Counted from the first letter of the stretch, positions 35,701 through 44,962 are shown. The stretch: 55,085 nt of DNA from Actinokineospora bangkokensis (GCF_001940455.1 NZ_MKQR01000020.1:1-55085), one strand, 5' to 3'. Numbers and translations: made by a program. Notes: generated by a model from the sequence alone, not told the origin.

Positions 35701-36798
35701 TCAGCGCCCCAGCACGGCGCGCAGCGCGCCCAGGACGAGGGCCACCCGGTCGGGGCGGGCGTTGTGCCCCATGAGCCCGATCCGCCACACCGAGCTGGCG
35801 AAGGCGCCCACGCCCGCGCCGATCTCGATGCCGTACTCGGTCAGCAGCACCTGCCGCACCTTCGCCGAGTCCACGCCCTCCGGGACGCGCACGGTGGTCA
35901 GCTCGGGCAACCGGTGGCCCTCCGCGGCGAACAGCTCCAGGCCCAGGTCCACCAGGCCCTCGTGCAGCAGCCGACCGGCGGCGTGGTGGCGCTCGTGCAC
36001 GGCCTCCAGGCCCTCGTCGAGGATGCGGCCCAGCGCGGCGTCGAGCGAGGCGATCATCGCGACCGGGGCGGTGTGGTGGTAGGTGCGCCCACCGCTGGAC
36101 CCGTCCACGTACGCGCCGATCAGGTTCAGGTCGAGGTACCACGTCGGCGGGCGCTGCACCCGCCGGTCCCAGGCCCGCTCCGACACCGTGAACGGCGCCA
36201 ACCCCGGCGCCACGCCCAGGCACTTCTGGGTGCCGGAGTAGGCGATGTCCACGCCCCAGGAGTCGATGTCCACCTCGATGCCGCCCAGCGAGGTCACGCA
36301 GTCGGCCAGCACCAGCGCGCGCTGGTCGCGGGCGTGCACCGCCCGCGCCAGCTCCTTGATGTCGCTGCGCACACCGGTCGAGGTCTCCGCGTGCACCGCC
36401 GCCACCATCGACGGCTCGGGGTGCGCGTCGAGCAACCGCTGGGTGTCGACCGGCCGGCCCCAGTCGTGGTCCACCCGCACCACCTCGGCGCCGTAGCGGC
36501 CCGCCACGTCCACCATGCGCTCGCCGAACAAGCCGTTGACGCCGACCACGACCACGTCGCCGGGGCGGGCGAAGTTGGCGAAGGCGGCCTCCATGCCGAT
36601 CGAGCCGGTGCCCGAGAGCGGGAGGGTGCGGGCGTTCTCCGTGCCCCAGACCCGGCGCAGCCGGGCGCACGTGCTGTCCAGGGTGCGGAGGAACTCGGGG
36701 TCGAGGTGGCCCAGGAGGGGGGCGGCGAGGGCGAGGGTGGCCTCGGGGTAGGGGTTGGAGGGGCCGGGGCCCAGGAGAGCGCGGTCCAGCAGTGGCAT
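35701..36798 (-). CDS. Class V aminotransferase (alanine-glyoxylate / serine-pyruvate type)
   Basis: A 365-aa PLP enzyme. LLGPGPSNPYPEATLALAAP near the start is typical of alanine-glyoxylate aminotransferases; PLSGTGSIGMEAAFANF binds the cofactor phosphate; the Schiff-base lysine is in AYSGTQKCLGVAPGLAP near residue 195. A C-terminal Arg in SSVWRIGLMGHNARPD fits carboxylate binding. It probably interconverts glyoxylate, alanine and serine. Start ATG 36798 was chosen because it gives the family N-terminus; upstream in-frame sequence crosses the palindromic region. It runs 21 nt ahead of the alcohol dehydrogenase. Confidence 0.9.
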   Translation of the reverse strand: MPLLDRALLGPGPSNPYPEATLALAAPLLGHLDPEFLRTLDSTCARLRRVWGTENARTLPLSGTGSIGMEAAFANFARPGDVVVVGVNGLFGERMVDVAGRYGAEVVRVDHDWGRPVDTQRLLDAHPEPSMVAAVHAETSTGVRSDIKELARAVHARDQRALVLADCVTSLGGIEVDIDSWGVDIAYSGTQKCLGVAPGLAPFTVSERAWDRRVQRPPTWYLDLNLIGAYVDGSSGGRTYHHTAPVAMIASLDAALGRILDEGLEAVHERHHAAGRLLHEGLVDLGLELFAAEGHRLPELTTVRVPEGVDSAKVRQVLLTEYGIEIGAGVGAFASSVWRIGLMGHNARPDRVALVLGALRAVLGR

Positions 36799-36871
36799 GG
36801 GGTGGACTCTACGGTCCTGGTGACGCGCTTGCGGGGGGCTGCTTGCGTGGGTGCGTCCTGGGGCGCAATGG

Positions 36872-37010
36872 GGCCTGTCCTCGGGGGCCGCGAGTGTGTA
36901 ACTCGGGATGTGGCGAGTCAAGGGCGCCTTCGGCGTCGCTTCGCGATGGGCTACGCCCACCCTTGACACGCCACCTCCCGAGCTACGAGCGGCCAGGACT
37001 GGGGCAGGCC
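36872..37010. repeat. Long imperfect inverted repeat, MITE/REP-like
   Basis: The core arms are 27 bp each (36898-36924 and 36960-36986) and match at 24 of 27 positions. Outside them GGCCTG (36872-36877) pairs with CAGGCC (37005-37010) and GGCCG/CGGCC stretches pair in between. The inner loop has its own stems (GGGCG with CGCCC; TCGC-TTC-GCGA). Such a cruciform/hairpin of ~140 nt without a gene resembles a MITE, a REP-type element or a structured RNA. Whether it is multicopy cannot be judged from one window. Confidence 0.7.
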
Positions 37011-37037
37011 CAGGTGTGAGCACAGCCCATGACCATT

Positions 37038-37051
37038 CGCTCAGCTGAGCG
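37038..37051. repeat. Perfect 14-bp palindrome
   Basis: CGCTCAGCTGAGCG is its own reverse complement and lies 28 bp after the long inverted repeat. It could be a regulator site or part of the repeat element. Confidence 0.5.
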
Positions 37052-37261
37052 TCGTTGGGTTTGCCGAGCTGGTGGTGGGGCTGGGCACCATGGTTTGCGG
37101 GGTGGGGGTGGGGTTGGCCAAACGACGGCTTTTGGAGATGCCTTCGGAAGGGGCTCGCCTGCGGCTTCGGTTGCCGGGGGGAGAGCCCTGCCGCTGACCG
37201 GCACCGGCGTCGTCGACCGCGTCGAGGGGATGGGGCGCGGGGGGTTTTGGGACGGGAAGGG

Positions 37262-38527
37262 CTAGTGGTGCTGGAAGGCGGGGTAGAGGGGGAGGTCGCG
37301 GCGGCCCAGGTGGTTGGTGAGGGCGGCTACCACCTCCACCGCGTGGTGGGCGGTGGCGTCCGCGCCCGCGGTGTTGGCTGCCCGGGCCAGGTCGGCCCAG
37401 CGGGACAGGAGGATGTCGGCGGGGTCGGGGCGGGGGAGGTGGCCGCCGGAGGTGAGGTCGCGGGCGTCGGGGACGGTGAGGAACTGGTGGGTGGTGAGCC
37501 AGACCCAGAAGAGCTGGGCGTCGAGGAGCTTGGGGAGCAGGACGGCGTCGTCGTCGAGGTCGGGCCACATGACGCGGACCTCGGCGCGCCAGGCGGCGAG
37601 CATGGCCTCGGTCATGCCGCGGGGCAGGGTGTAGGCGCACCAGCAGGAGGGGAACGGGACCGTGAGGTAGGCGGCGTCGAACATCATGTTGCGGACGCAG
37701 CCGCCCTCGAAGTCCAGGAAGCGGACGCCGCGGTTGGTGATGAGGTTGTTGTCCGGGCAGGAGTCCGAGGGGCTGAAGGCGCGGTGGCGGCCGGTGTCGA
37801 GCAGGGCCAGGGCGGCGTGCGCGGCCTCCTCGGCGGCCGGGGAGGTGCGCACGCCCAGCTCGGCGGCCAGCAGGGCGGGCAGGGCGCGCACGGCCGCCGG
37901 GCCGGAGACGGCCAGCGGGTCCTTGTCCTTGGGCGGGCGCAGCCTGCGCAGCAGGGCGTCGAAGTCGGCCTCGCGGCCCGCGGTGGAGGCGTGCAGCTTG
38001 CCCAGCGAGCGGGCCCAGGACAGCAGCGCCGCCTCGGCCGCCCGGGAGTCCTCGCCGTGCAGCTTCTCCGCCAGCGTCGGCGCCCGGCCCAGGTCCTCCA
38101 TGACCAGCAGCGTCGACCCGCTGTCGTGGGCGAACAGCTCCGGGCACATCCGCTCCTCGGCGGCCAGGGCGGTGAACAGCTGGTAGCTGACGGCCTCGCG
38201 CACCCAGCTGTCGCGCGGGGCGGCGCCCTCGGGTTGCAGGTAGCGCTTGACCACCAGGGTGCGGGGCAGCGCGAACGGGGTCTCCGCGACCTTCACCCGC
38301 AGCACCGCCGAGCGGCCGCTGCCCCCCAGGTCCTCGGCGTCGGCCAGCCGGATGCGGGCGCCGAAGCGCTTGGCCATGACCGCCTCCGCGGCCGCGACCG
38401 CCGCATCGATCTCGGGAGCACCCGCCTGCCCCGGGCTGCCGGTGCCCGACGCCCGCGGCACCGCGCGCACGCGCGCGCCGCCCGCGGGTCGCGGGGACGG
38501 CGGATCGGCGGCGATCTCCACTCTCAT
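37262..38527 (-). CDS. Aminoglycoside phosphotransferase (APH) family protein
   Basis: A 421-aa kinase-like protein. The phosphate-positioning region is [20 protein letters not shown], with the hinge [18 protein letters not shown]. The catalytic loop reads [12 protein letters not shown], keeping Asp and Asn but lacking the His of the usual HxDxxxxN; the metal-binding motif is VRFLDFEGG. This points to a small-molecule kinase of unknown substrate; a role in drug resistance is not supported. An N-terminal ~45 residues are proline/arginine-rich. GGAGG sits too close to the ATG at 38527, so the GTG two codons on (38521) may be the true start. Confidence 0.8.
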   Translation of the reverse strand: MRVEIAADPPSPRPAGGARVRAVPRASGTGSPGQAGAPEIDAAVAAAEAVMAKRFGARIRLADAEDLGGSGRSAVLRVKVAETPFALPRTLVVKRYLQPEGAAPRDSWVREAVSYQLFTALAAEERMCPELFAHDSGSTLLVMEDLGRAPTLAEKLHGEDSRAAEAALLSWARSLGKLHASTAGREADFDALLRRLRPPKDKDPLAVSGPAAVRALPALLAAELGVRTSPAAEEAAHAALALLDTGRHRAFSPSDSCPDNNLITNRGVRFLDFEGGCVRNMMFDAAYLTVPFPSCWCAYTLPRGMTEAMLAAWRAEVRVMWPDLDDDAVLLPKLLDAQLFWVWLTTHQFLTVPDARDLTSGGHLPRPDPADILLSRWADLARAANTAGADATAHHAVEVVAALTNHLGRRDLPLYPAFQHH

Positions 38528-38733
38528 CTCCTCCGACCCTACTCGCGCACCCCGGCCACCCCCGCACGGAGACGGCCCGCACGTCGGCGAACCGCGCACC
38601 GGGCACCCGCCCGTCCCGGTGGCGACACCTCGACCGTAGCCGGGTCGAACGATCCAGAACGAGGCGCGGGTCAACAACTCACGGCGTCGATCGTGTTTCG
38701 GGTCGAGAACGACGACGCTACCCCCGGGTGGGC

Positions 38734-39672
38734 TCACCCGCGCGGCAACGGCCGCCGCACGTGCCTGCCCGGGCCGTGCCGCAGCAGCAGCACGGCGGCC
38801 GCGGCGACGACGATGCCCACCAGGTTCACCGCCAGCTGCCCCGCCGAGCCCAGCACCCGCCCCCAGTCGCCCAGCACCGCGGCGACGCCGATGTACCCGG
38901 CGGCGGGCACGGTGGTCACCGAGATGAACACGCCCACCAGCGCCGCCGACTTCGCCGAGGTCATCGACAGCATCCCGGCCGCGCCCGCGAGCACGGCCAC
39001 GACCAGCGACCACGGGCCCACCTCGTAGACGAAATCGACCTGGTGGCCGTCCCCGGCGATCACCGAGGCGTCGAACAACCCGGTCAGCCCGCCCACCCAG
39101 GTGCCCGCCGCGGTCACCAGGACGGCCACCGGGAACCCCACGGCCAGCGCGAGCGCCGCCCGGCGCACCAGGTCCCAGCGGCGGCGCACCAGGCCGACCG
39201 CCAGCGCCGCCAGCGGGCCGAACTCCGGGCCGACGACCATCGCGCCGACGATCGTCACCGGCGAGTCGGTGACCACGCCGACCGCGGCCAGCAGGCAGGC
39301 GATGGTGAGGAAGGCCAGGAAGGTCGCGTTGAGCCGGGACTCCTCCCCGGTGCGGGCGACCAGCTCCTCCCACACCACCGCGTCCGCGCCCTCGCCGGGC
39401 GCGCGCTCCTCGGCCAGGTCGGCCGCGTCGGACAGCGCGGTGTCGATCTGCTCCAGGGTGACGCCGCCGTCGCGGTCCACGCCGAGCTCGCACAGCCGGG
39501 AGAGGACCTCGTCGGCGGCCTCCCTGGCCACGTCGGCCTCCACGACGTCGCCCGCGGGGTCGAGGGCGGCGCCGCGGAACAGCACGAGGTGCGTGGCGCC
39601 CCGGTGCTCGCGCAGCAGGGCCACCACGTCCTCGGTCCGGTCGGCGGGGCTGACCACCCGCAGGTGCAGCAC
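38734..39672 (-). CDS. DUF389 membrane protein
   Basis: A 312-aa protein with an N-terminal soluble region ([20 protein letters not shown]) and about six hydrophobic segments from residue 115. The DUF389 signature is visible as [20 protein letters not shown] and [20 protein letters not shown]. Members are predicted transporters or channels of unknown substrate. It starts 3 nt after the aspS stop, so it is co-transcribed with aspS. Confidence 0.9.
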   Translation of the reverse strand: MLHLRVVSPADRTEDVVALLREHRGATHLVLFRGAALDPAGDVVEADVAREAADEVLSRLCELGVDRDGGVTLEQIDTALSDAADLAEERAPGEGADAVVWEELVARTGEESRLNATFLAFLTIACLLAAVGVVTDSPVTIVGAMVVGPEFGPLAALAVGLVRRRWDLVRRAALALAVGFPVAVLVTAAGTWVGGLTGLFDASVIAGDGHQVDFVYEVGPWSLVVAVLAGAAGMLSMTSAKSAALVGVFISVTTVPAAGYIGVAAVLGDWGRVLGSAGQLAVNLVGIVVAAAAVLLLRHGPGRHVRRPLPRG

Positions 39673-39675
39673 CGG

Positions 39676-41469
39676 TTACTCGGCGGGCTTGTCCTGCTTG
39701 GGGGCGGGCTTGAAGTCCACCCCCGCCTCCTTGCGCTGCTCGGCGGTGATCGGCGCGGGGGCGCTGGTCAGCGGGTCGAAGCCGCCACCGGTCTTGGGGA
39801 AGGCGATGACCTCGCGGATGGAGTCCGCGCCCGCCAGCAGCATCACGACGCGGTCCCAGCCGAAGGCGATGCCGCCGTGCGGGGGCGGGCCGTAGGAGAA
39901 CGCGTCGAGCAGGAACCCGAACTTCTCCTGCGCCTGCTCGTGGTCGATCCCCATCAGCGCGAAGACGCGCTCCTGCACGTCCTTGCGGTGGATGCGGATC
40001 GAGCCGCCGCCGATCTCGTTGCCGTTGCACACCAGGTCGTAGGCGTAGGCCAGCGCGTTCGCCGGGTCCTGCTCGAACCGGTCCACCCAGTCCGGGTGCG
40101 GCGAGGTGAACGCGTGGTGCACCGCGGTCCAGCGGCCCGAGCCGACGGCGACGTCGCCCGCGGACTGGGCGGCGGAGGCCTCCTCGAACAGCGGGGCGTC
40201 GACGACCCAGACGAACGACCAGGCGCTCTCGTCGATGAGCCCGCAGCGCTTGCCGATCTCCAGGCGCGCGGCGGCCAGCAGCGAGCGGGCCTCGGCGGGG
40301 TTGCCCGCGGCGAAGAACACGCAGTCGCCGGGGTTGGCGCCCGCGGCCTTGGCCAGGCCCTCGCGCTCGGCCTCGGTGATGTTCTTGGCGACCGGGCCGC
40401 CGAGCGTGCCGTCCTCGCCGACGAGCACGTAGGCCAGGCCCTTGTGCCCGCGCTGCTTGGCGAACTCCTGCCACGCGTCGAGCTGGCGGCGCGGCTGCGC
40501 GGCGCCCCCGGGCATCACCACCGCGCCGACGTAGGGGGCCTGGAAGACCCGGAAGGTGGTGTCCTTGAAGTACTCGGTGAGCTCGGTCAGCTCCAGGTCG
40601 AAGCGCAGGTCCGGCTTGTCCGAGCCGTACTTGGCCATGGCGTCGGCGTAGGAGATGCGCGGGATGTCGCCCGCGATCTCGTGCCCGGCCAGCTCCCGCC
40701 ACAGCGCCTTGGCGATCTTCTCCCCGAGGGCGATGACGTCGTCCTGGTCGACGAAGCTCATCTCGATGTCGAGCTGGGTGAACTCCGGCTGGCGGTCGGC
40801 GCGGAAGTCCTCGTCCCGGTAGCAGCGGGCGATCTGGTAGTACCGCTCCATCCCGCCGACCATGAGCAGCTGCTTGAACAGCTGCGGCGACTGCGGCAGG
40901 GCGTACCAGGACCCGGGGCGCAGCCGGGCGGGGACGAGGAAGTCGCGCGCGCCCTCGGGGGTCGAGCGGGTCAGGGTGGGCGTCTCGACCTCGACGAAGC
41001 GCTCCTCGTGCAGGATCGTCCTGGCGATCCGGTTGGCCTCGCTGCGCATCCGGATGGCGCTCGCCGGGCCGCTGCGGCGCAGGTCGAGGTAGCGGTGGCG
41101 CAGGCGCACCTCGTCGCCGACGGAGAGGTGGTCGTCGAGCGGGAAGGGCAGCGGGGCGGACTCGCTGAGCACCTCCAGCTCGGTGGCCAGCACCTCGATG
41201 GCGCCGGTGGGCAGCTCGGGGTTCTCGTTGCCCGCCGGGCGCACGGACACCTCACCGACGACCCGGACGCAGAACTCCGCGCGCAGCCGGTGCGCCCGCT
41301 CGGCCATGTCGCCCTCGCGGAACACCACCTGGGCGACCCCGGAGGCGTCGCGCAGGTCGATGAAGATGACGCCGCCGTGATCGCGCCTGCGGGCGACCCA
41401 ACCGCTGAGGGTGATGGTCTGCCCGGCGTGCTCGGCGCGGAGGGTTCCGGCCTCGTGCGTGCGGATCAC
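39676..41469 (-). CDS. aspS: Aspartyl-tRNA synthetase
   Basis: Class IIb synthetase charging tRNA-Asp. The 597-aa bacterial-type enzyme has an N-terminal OB-fold ([20 protein letters not shown]), motif 1 region ([20 protein letters not shown]), motif 2 ([20 protein letters not shown]), the GAD insertion domain (from about residue 300) and motif 3 ([14 protein letters not shown]). The start is GTG 41469, where the family begins with IRTHEAG; AGGAGC lies about 9 nt upstream. Actinobacterial AspRS is often non-discriminating, but that cannot be read from these residues. Confidence 0.98.
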   Translation of the reverse strand: MIRTHEAGTLRAEHAGQTITLSGWVARRRDHGGVIFIDLRDASGVAQVVFREGDMAERAHRLRAEFCVRVVGEVSVRPAGNENPELPTGAIEVLATELEVLSESAPLPFPLDDHLSVGDEVRLRHRYLDLRRSGPASAIRMRSEANRIARTILHEERFVEVETPTLTRSTPEGARDFLVPARLRPGSWYALPQSPQLFKQLLMVGGMERYYQIARCYRDEDFRADRQPEFTQLDIEMSFVDQDDVIALGEKIAKALWRELAGHEIAGDIPRISYADAMAKYGSDKPDLRFDLELTELTEYFKDTTFRVFQAPYVGAVVMPGGAAQPRRQLDAWQEFAKQRGHKGLAYVLVGEDGTLGGPVAKNITEAEREGLAKAAGANPGDCVFFAAGNPAEARSLLAAARLEIGKRCGLIDESAWSFVWVVDAPLFEEASAAQSAGDVAVGSGRWTAVHHAFTSPHPDWVDRFEQDPANALAYAYDLVCNGNEIGGGSIRIHRKDVQERVFALMGIDHEQAQEKFGFLLDAFSYGPPPHGGIAFGWDRVVMLLAGADSIREVIAFPKTGGGFDPLTSAPAPITAEQRKEAGVDFKPAPKQDKPAE

Positions 41470-41811
41470 GGGTCGTGTGCTCCTGTCCAGATGTTGGGAC
41501 GCGGCGCGCCGTCGCGGGTGACTCTCGCGCACCGCCTGTGCTGGTCAGGCTAGCCAACGGACCCCGGGAGGCGTCGAGCAGGTTTAACCGCACCCGCCGA
41601 CCGACACCCGCCGCAGCAGGTGAACCACAGAACTGGCCCATTCGGGTGTACGTATTAATCCCAACGGGTCCGAGGGTGTTGGACCTTAGGGCTGATGTTG
41701 TCACCGGAGGCAGTGACGCCGTCACCCAGGAATTAACACTGGCGCTACCCATGGGGCCTACCACGACGTACTGTGCTCATCAGGGCGTAAGGGGTAACCC
41801 AGGGAGTGAAC
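41470..41811. other. aspS / HTH regulator divergent intergenic region
   Basis: 342 bp between two divergent genes and visibly less GC-rich from 41630 on. It contains the GTCAC/GTGAC repeats at 41700-41725, a -10-like TAATAC on the minus strand near 41655 that could serve aspS, and GGGAG before the regulator start. No other gene is apparent. Confidence 0.5.
41700..41725. promoter_or_regulatory. GTCAC-GTGAC-GTCAC operator-like cluster
   Basis: GTCAC (41700-41704), GTGAC (41713-41717) and GTCAC (41721-41725) form overlapping inverted repeats; the tighter one is GTGAC-GCC-GTCAC. It lies ~90 bp upstream of the HTH gene and could be its own operator. Confidence 0.35.
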
Positions 41812-42804
41812 ATGGGTAGCGGTATCACCCGCGAGCCAGTTCGTGAACTTCACCAGAACGAGAGGGTCCGGCACGCGATGACCGCTGCACAGCCGGAGTC
41901 GCCCGCGGTCGACGCGTTCCCCGCGGCACTGCGGTCGGCCATCCAGGCCAGCGGCCTGAGCCTCGACCGCATCCAGTACCGGCTGCGCGCCCGCGGCGTG
42001 TCCATCAGCGTCACGGCGCTGAGCTACTGGCAGTCCGGCAGGCGCAGGCCCGAGCGCGCCGAGTCGCTGGCCGCCCTCGGCCACCTGGAGGACGTGCTCA
42101 GCGTGCCCACCGGGTCGCTGATCGCCCTGCTCGGCCCGCCCCGGCCGCGCGGGCGGGTCAACCGCGAGTCCTCCCGGCTGACCGTCGAGGCGCTGTGGGG
42201 CAGCAACAGCGAGCCGGTGTCGCACCTGCTGCGGCGCATCGACTTCACCACCGACTCCGCGCTGGTGAAGCTCTCCCAGCACGACCGGATGGAGATCGCC
42301 GCCAACCGGGGTGAGAAGTCCATCGCGGTGCGCCAGGTGCTGCGCGCCGAGCGCGACGGCGCCGACCGGGCGCTGATGGTCTACGACCTGGAGCTGCCCG
42401 GGCGCCCCTTCCCCGAGGTGACCCCCGGCGACAACTGCCGCATCGGGCGGGTCGCGCACGACCCGGCCGCGGGCATGATGGCCGCGGAGATCATGCTCGA
42501 CCAGCCGCTCAACCGGGGCGAGACCGCGGTCGTCGACTACGCGCTGCACCACCCCGGGCCGCCCTACTCCCGCGGCGACGACTCCTACTGCCGCAAGTTC
42601 AACACCCCGGTGCGCGAGTTCGTGGTGGAGCTGCGGTTCGACCCGCGGATGCTCCCCGCGTACCTGGAGCAGTGCGTCATGGACGCCGACGACCAGATCA
42701 CCAACCGCAAGAAGATCGAGGTCACCCCGGACGGCAAGGCGCACGCGGTGGCCCTGGACTTCGGCCCCGGCATCCTCTGCGTGCGCTGGGAGTGGCCGGA
42801 CTAG
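41812..42804 (+). CDS. XRE-family HTH transcriptional regulator
   Basis: A 330-aa protein. An N-terminal helix-turn-helix (about residues 35-85: ALRSAIQASGLSLDRIQYRL, SVTALSYWQSGRRRPERAES) precedes a ~240-residue uncharacterised domain with beta-rich segments (GRPFPEVTPGDNCRIGRVA, NRGETAVVDYALHHPGPPYS) that may bind a ligand. Start ATG 41812 has GGGAG 6 nt upstream; GTG 41806 and ATG 41878 are alternatives. Target genes are unknown. Similar long XRE proteins are common, lineage-expanded regulators in actinomycetes. Confidence 0.85.
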   Translation: MGSGITREPVRELHQNERVRHAMTAAQPESPAVDAFPAALRSAIQASGLSLDRIQYRLRARGVSISVTALSYWQSGRRRPERAESLAALGHLEDVLSVPTGSLIALLGPPRPRGRVNRESSRLTVEALWGSNSEPVSHLLRRIDFTTDSALVKLSQHDRMEIAANRGEKSIAVRQVLRAERDGADRALMVYDLELPGRPFPEVTPGDNCRIGRVAHDPAAGMMAAEIMLDQPLNRGETAVVDYALHHPGPPYSRGDDSYCRKFNTPVREFVVELRFDPRMLPAYLEQCVMDADDQITNRKKIEVTPDGKAHAVALDFGPGILCVRWEWPD

Positions 42805-42898
42805 GCCGCGTCCCGCCCGTCGGCTGTCCAATCCCCTCGTCCCCACCGGCACGTCGCGCCGTCTGCGCTCGGCACCACGACCGCCCGCCACGGGTGGG

Positions 42899-42920
42899 CC
42901 CGTTCGGCACCGCGAACGGG
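42899..42920. terminator. Terminator hairpin between the HTH gene and cysG
   Basis: CCCGTTCG and CGAACGGG form a perfect 8-bp stem around a 6-nt loop in the 135-bp convergent gap. It may serve both genes. Confidence 0.45.
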
Positions 42921-42939
42921 CTGCCGCAACCCCCCTCGC

Positions 42940-44160
42940 TCAGCCCACCAGCTCGGGCAGCTCCGCCGCCAGCCCCGCCACCGGTCCGACGACCGTGATG
43001 GCGGGCGGGCGGATGCCCTGGGCCAGCACGTCCGACGCCGCCGCCTCCAGGGTCGTGCGCAGCACCCGCTGGTTGCGCGTGGTGCCGTCCTGGATGACGG
43101 TCACCGGTGTCGTCTTGGGCCGCCCGCCCGCGATCAGCACGGCGGCGAACTGGTCGAGCTTGTCCACGCCCATGAGGATCACGATGGTGCCGCCGAGCCG
43201 GGCCAAGGCGTCCCAGTCGGTCAACGACTCCGCGGGCGCGATGTGCCCGGACACCACCACCACCTCGTGCGCGACACCCCGGTGGGTCACCGGGACCTGC
43301 GCGGCGGCGGGAACGGAGAACGCCGAGGTGATGCCCGGGACGACGGTCACCGGGACCCCGGCCTCGGCGCAGGCGATCAGCTCCTCGAAGCCGCGGCCGA
43401 ACAGGTAGGGGTCACCGCCCTTGAGCCGCACCACGAACTTGCCCGCCTTGGCGTGGCTGACCAGCGCGTCGTTGATGGCGTCCTGGCTGGCGGCGCGGCC
43501 GTAGGGGATCTTGGCGGCGTCGATGACCTCGACGTCGGGGGCGAGCTCGTCGAGCAGGTCGCGCGGGCCGAGCCGGTCGGCCACCACGACGTCGGCGCGG
43601 GCCAGCAGCCTGCGGCCGCGCACGGTGATCAGCTCCGGGTCGCCGGGGCCGCCGCCGACCAGCGCCACGCCGGGCAGCGCGGGCGCGGTGGCCCGGTCGG
43701 GCACCCGGCCCTCGCGCAGGGCGTCGAGCAGGGCGTCGCGCACGGCCGCCGAGCGCTGGTGCGCTCCGCCCGCCAGCACGCCCACCAGCAGGCCCTCGTA
43801 CTCGCCGCTGGCCGGGGTCACCGCGCTGCCCTCGGACCCGGCGTCGGCGCGCACGCAGAACACCCGCACCCGCTCGGCCTCCTCCGCCACCGCGGCGTTG
43901 ACCTCGGAGTCCGAGGTGCAGCACAGCACGTACCAGGCCTCGGCCAGGTCGCCTGCCCGGTAGGGGCGGCGGTGCCAGACCAGCTCGCCCGCGGCGACCA
44001 TCCCCTCCACCGACGGGGTGGCCTCCGGGGAGACCAGCTCGACGGCGGCGCCGGCGGCCACCAGCCGGGGCAGCCGCCGCTGGGCGACGGTGCCGCCGCC
44101 GACCACGACGACGCGGCGGCCCGCGAGGTCGAGCCCGACCAGGTAGTGCTGCTCGCTCAT
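42940..44160 (-). CDS. cysG: Siroheme synthase / uroporphyrinogen-III C-methyltransferase
   Basis: A 406-aa fusion. The N-terminal domain is precorrin-2 dehydrogenase/ferrochelatase-like (YLVGLDLAGRRVVVVGGGTV, NAD fold); the C-terminal domain from about residue 160 is the SAM-dependent methyltransferase making precorrin-2 (VGGGPGDPELITVRGRRLL, RLKGGDPYLFGRGFEE, VVPGITSAFSVPAAA). It supplies siroheme for sulfite/nitrite reductase and the corrin branch. The same two-domain arrangement occurs in M. tuberculosis CysG (Rv2847c). Start ATG 44160; the longer in-frame N-terminus lacks family resemblance. Confidence 0.93.
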   Translation of the reverse strand: MSEQHYLVGLDLAGRRVVVVGGGTVAQRRLPRLVAAGAAVELVSPEATPSVEGMVAAGELVWHRRPYRAGDLAEAWYVLCCTSDSEVNAAVAEEAERVRVFCVRADAGSEGSAVTPASGEYEGLLVGVLAGGAHQRSAAVRDALLDALREGRVPDRATAPALPGVALVGGGPGDPELITVRGRRLLARADVVVADRLGPRDLLDELAPDVEVIDAAKIPYGRAASQDAINDALVSHAKAGKFVVRLKGGDPYLFGRGFEELIACAEAGVPVTVVPGITSAFSVPAAAQVPVTHRGVAHEVVVVSGHIAPAESLTDWDALARLGGTIVILMGVDKLDQFAAVLIAGGRPKTTPVTVIQDGTTRNQRVLRTTLEAAASDVLAQGIRPPAITVVGPVAGLAAELPELVG

Positions 44161-44208
44161 GCCGACAGCATGCCGGGTCGTCGCCCGCCGTTCACCCACC
44201 GAGCCCGG

Positions 44209-44712
44209 TCAGTGTGACCCAGCAGGCACCCGCAGCCGGTAGCCGACGCCGCGCACCGACTCCACCGCCAGCTCGTCCGGCAGCGCTCGCAGCTGCCTGC
44301 GCAAGCGCTTGACCGCCGAGACCACCGCCTGCGCGTCGCCCACGTACGGCCTGCCCCACACGTGCGTGGTCAGCTCGGCGAAGGTCCACACCCGACCGAC
44401 CTCCCCCGCCAGCGCGACCAGCAGGTCGAACTCCCTGGCCGACAGCGCCAGCGCCACCCCGAGCCAGCTGGCCGCGCGCGTGCCGGTGTCCAGGCGCAGC
44501 CCGGCGCACTCGACGACCCGGTGCGCCGCGGGCAGCGGCGGCGGGGCCAGCGCGGCGTCCAGGGCGTCGCGCAGCGCCCGCTGGTCGGGCAGGTAGAGCA
44601 CCGCGGCGCGCCCCCCGGTCGCGGCCGCCACCGCCGCCAACTGCTCCGCGCTGGTGCCCACGCACAGCACCAGCGGGGTGTCGACCCGCTCCATCACCTC
44701 ACCGGTCTCCAC
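44209..44712 (-). CDS. OmpR-type winged-helix protein without a functional receiver
   Basis: A 167-aa protein with a C-terminal Trans_reg_C winged helix (ALSAREFDLLVALAGEVGRV, VWGRPYVGDAQAVVSAVKRL, VESVRGVGYRLRVP). The first ~65 residues resemble only part of a receiver fold (TPLVLCVGTSAEQLAAVAAA) with no phosphorylatable Asp in the usual position. No sensor kinase is adjacent. Likely a phosphorylation-independent DNA-binding protein. It is divergent from the subtilase gene, which is a plausible target. ATG 44694 is an alternative start. Confidence 0.8.
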   Translation of the reverse strand: METGEVMERVDTPLVLCVGTSAEQLAAVAAATGGRAAVLYLPDQRALRDALDAALAPPPLPAAHRVVECAGLRLDTGTRAASWLGVALALSAREFDLLVALAGEVGRVWTFAELTTHVWGRPYVGDAQAVVSAVKRLRRQLRALPDELAVESVRGVGYRLRVPAGSH

Positions 44713-44962
44713 CGGTCACCACCCCCGCAGCGCGTTCGACATTCACTGACGAGTTCATCACCGAAGGGGGTCATCCCATTACTCGTCCGGTCGGGTGTTG
44801 TGGGCAGAATCCGGTCACCGACCGTCAAACGACCCCAGAACGCCCGGGAGCGCGCCTTCTCTTGTCACGGGCCATCAGGCAGCGTCAGGGGGAACCGGTG
44901 CGTCAGCACACGACCACCGGTGGTCACCACGCGCCCCTGCCGCGCGAGTTGGGAGTCCCACC

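Larger units (their letters stand above)
36799..37261. other. Palindrome-rich intergenic region
   Basis: 463 bp between the aminotransferase and phosphotransferase genes with unusual composition: the ~139-bp imperfect palindrome (36872-37010), a perfect 14-bp palindrome (37038-37051), a G-rich strand with runs at 37099-37113, an imperfect stem using CGTCGTT (37050-37056) and AACGACG (37121-37127), and the palindrome CCTTCGGAAGG (37141-37151). No convincing protein gene. It looks like accumulated small repeats rather than a simple promoter region. Confidence 0.7.

Noticed and set aside
37262..38527. Aminoglycoside resistance gene
   Set aside because: Only the fold is shared; the catalytic-loop His is absent and close resemblance to known resistance enzymes is not evident.
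41789..41803. Possible BldD box upstream of the XRE regulator
   Set aside because: Two fixed positions mismatch and it overlaps the ribosome binding site, so it is too weak beside the two good boxes at bldD.
41640..41811. tRNA gene in the less GC-rich gaps
   Set aside because: I looked for T-loop sequences and cloverleaf pairing here and in the other long gaps and found none.
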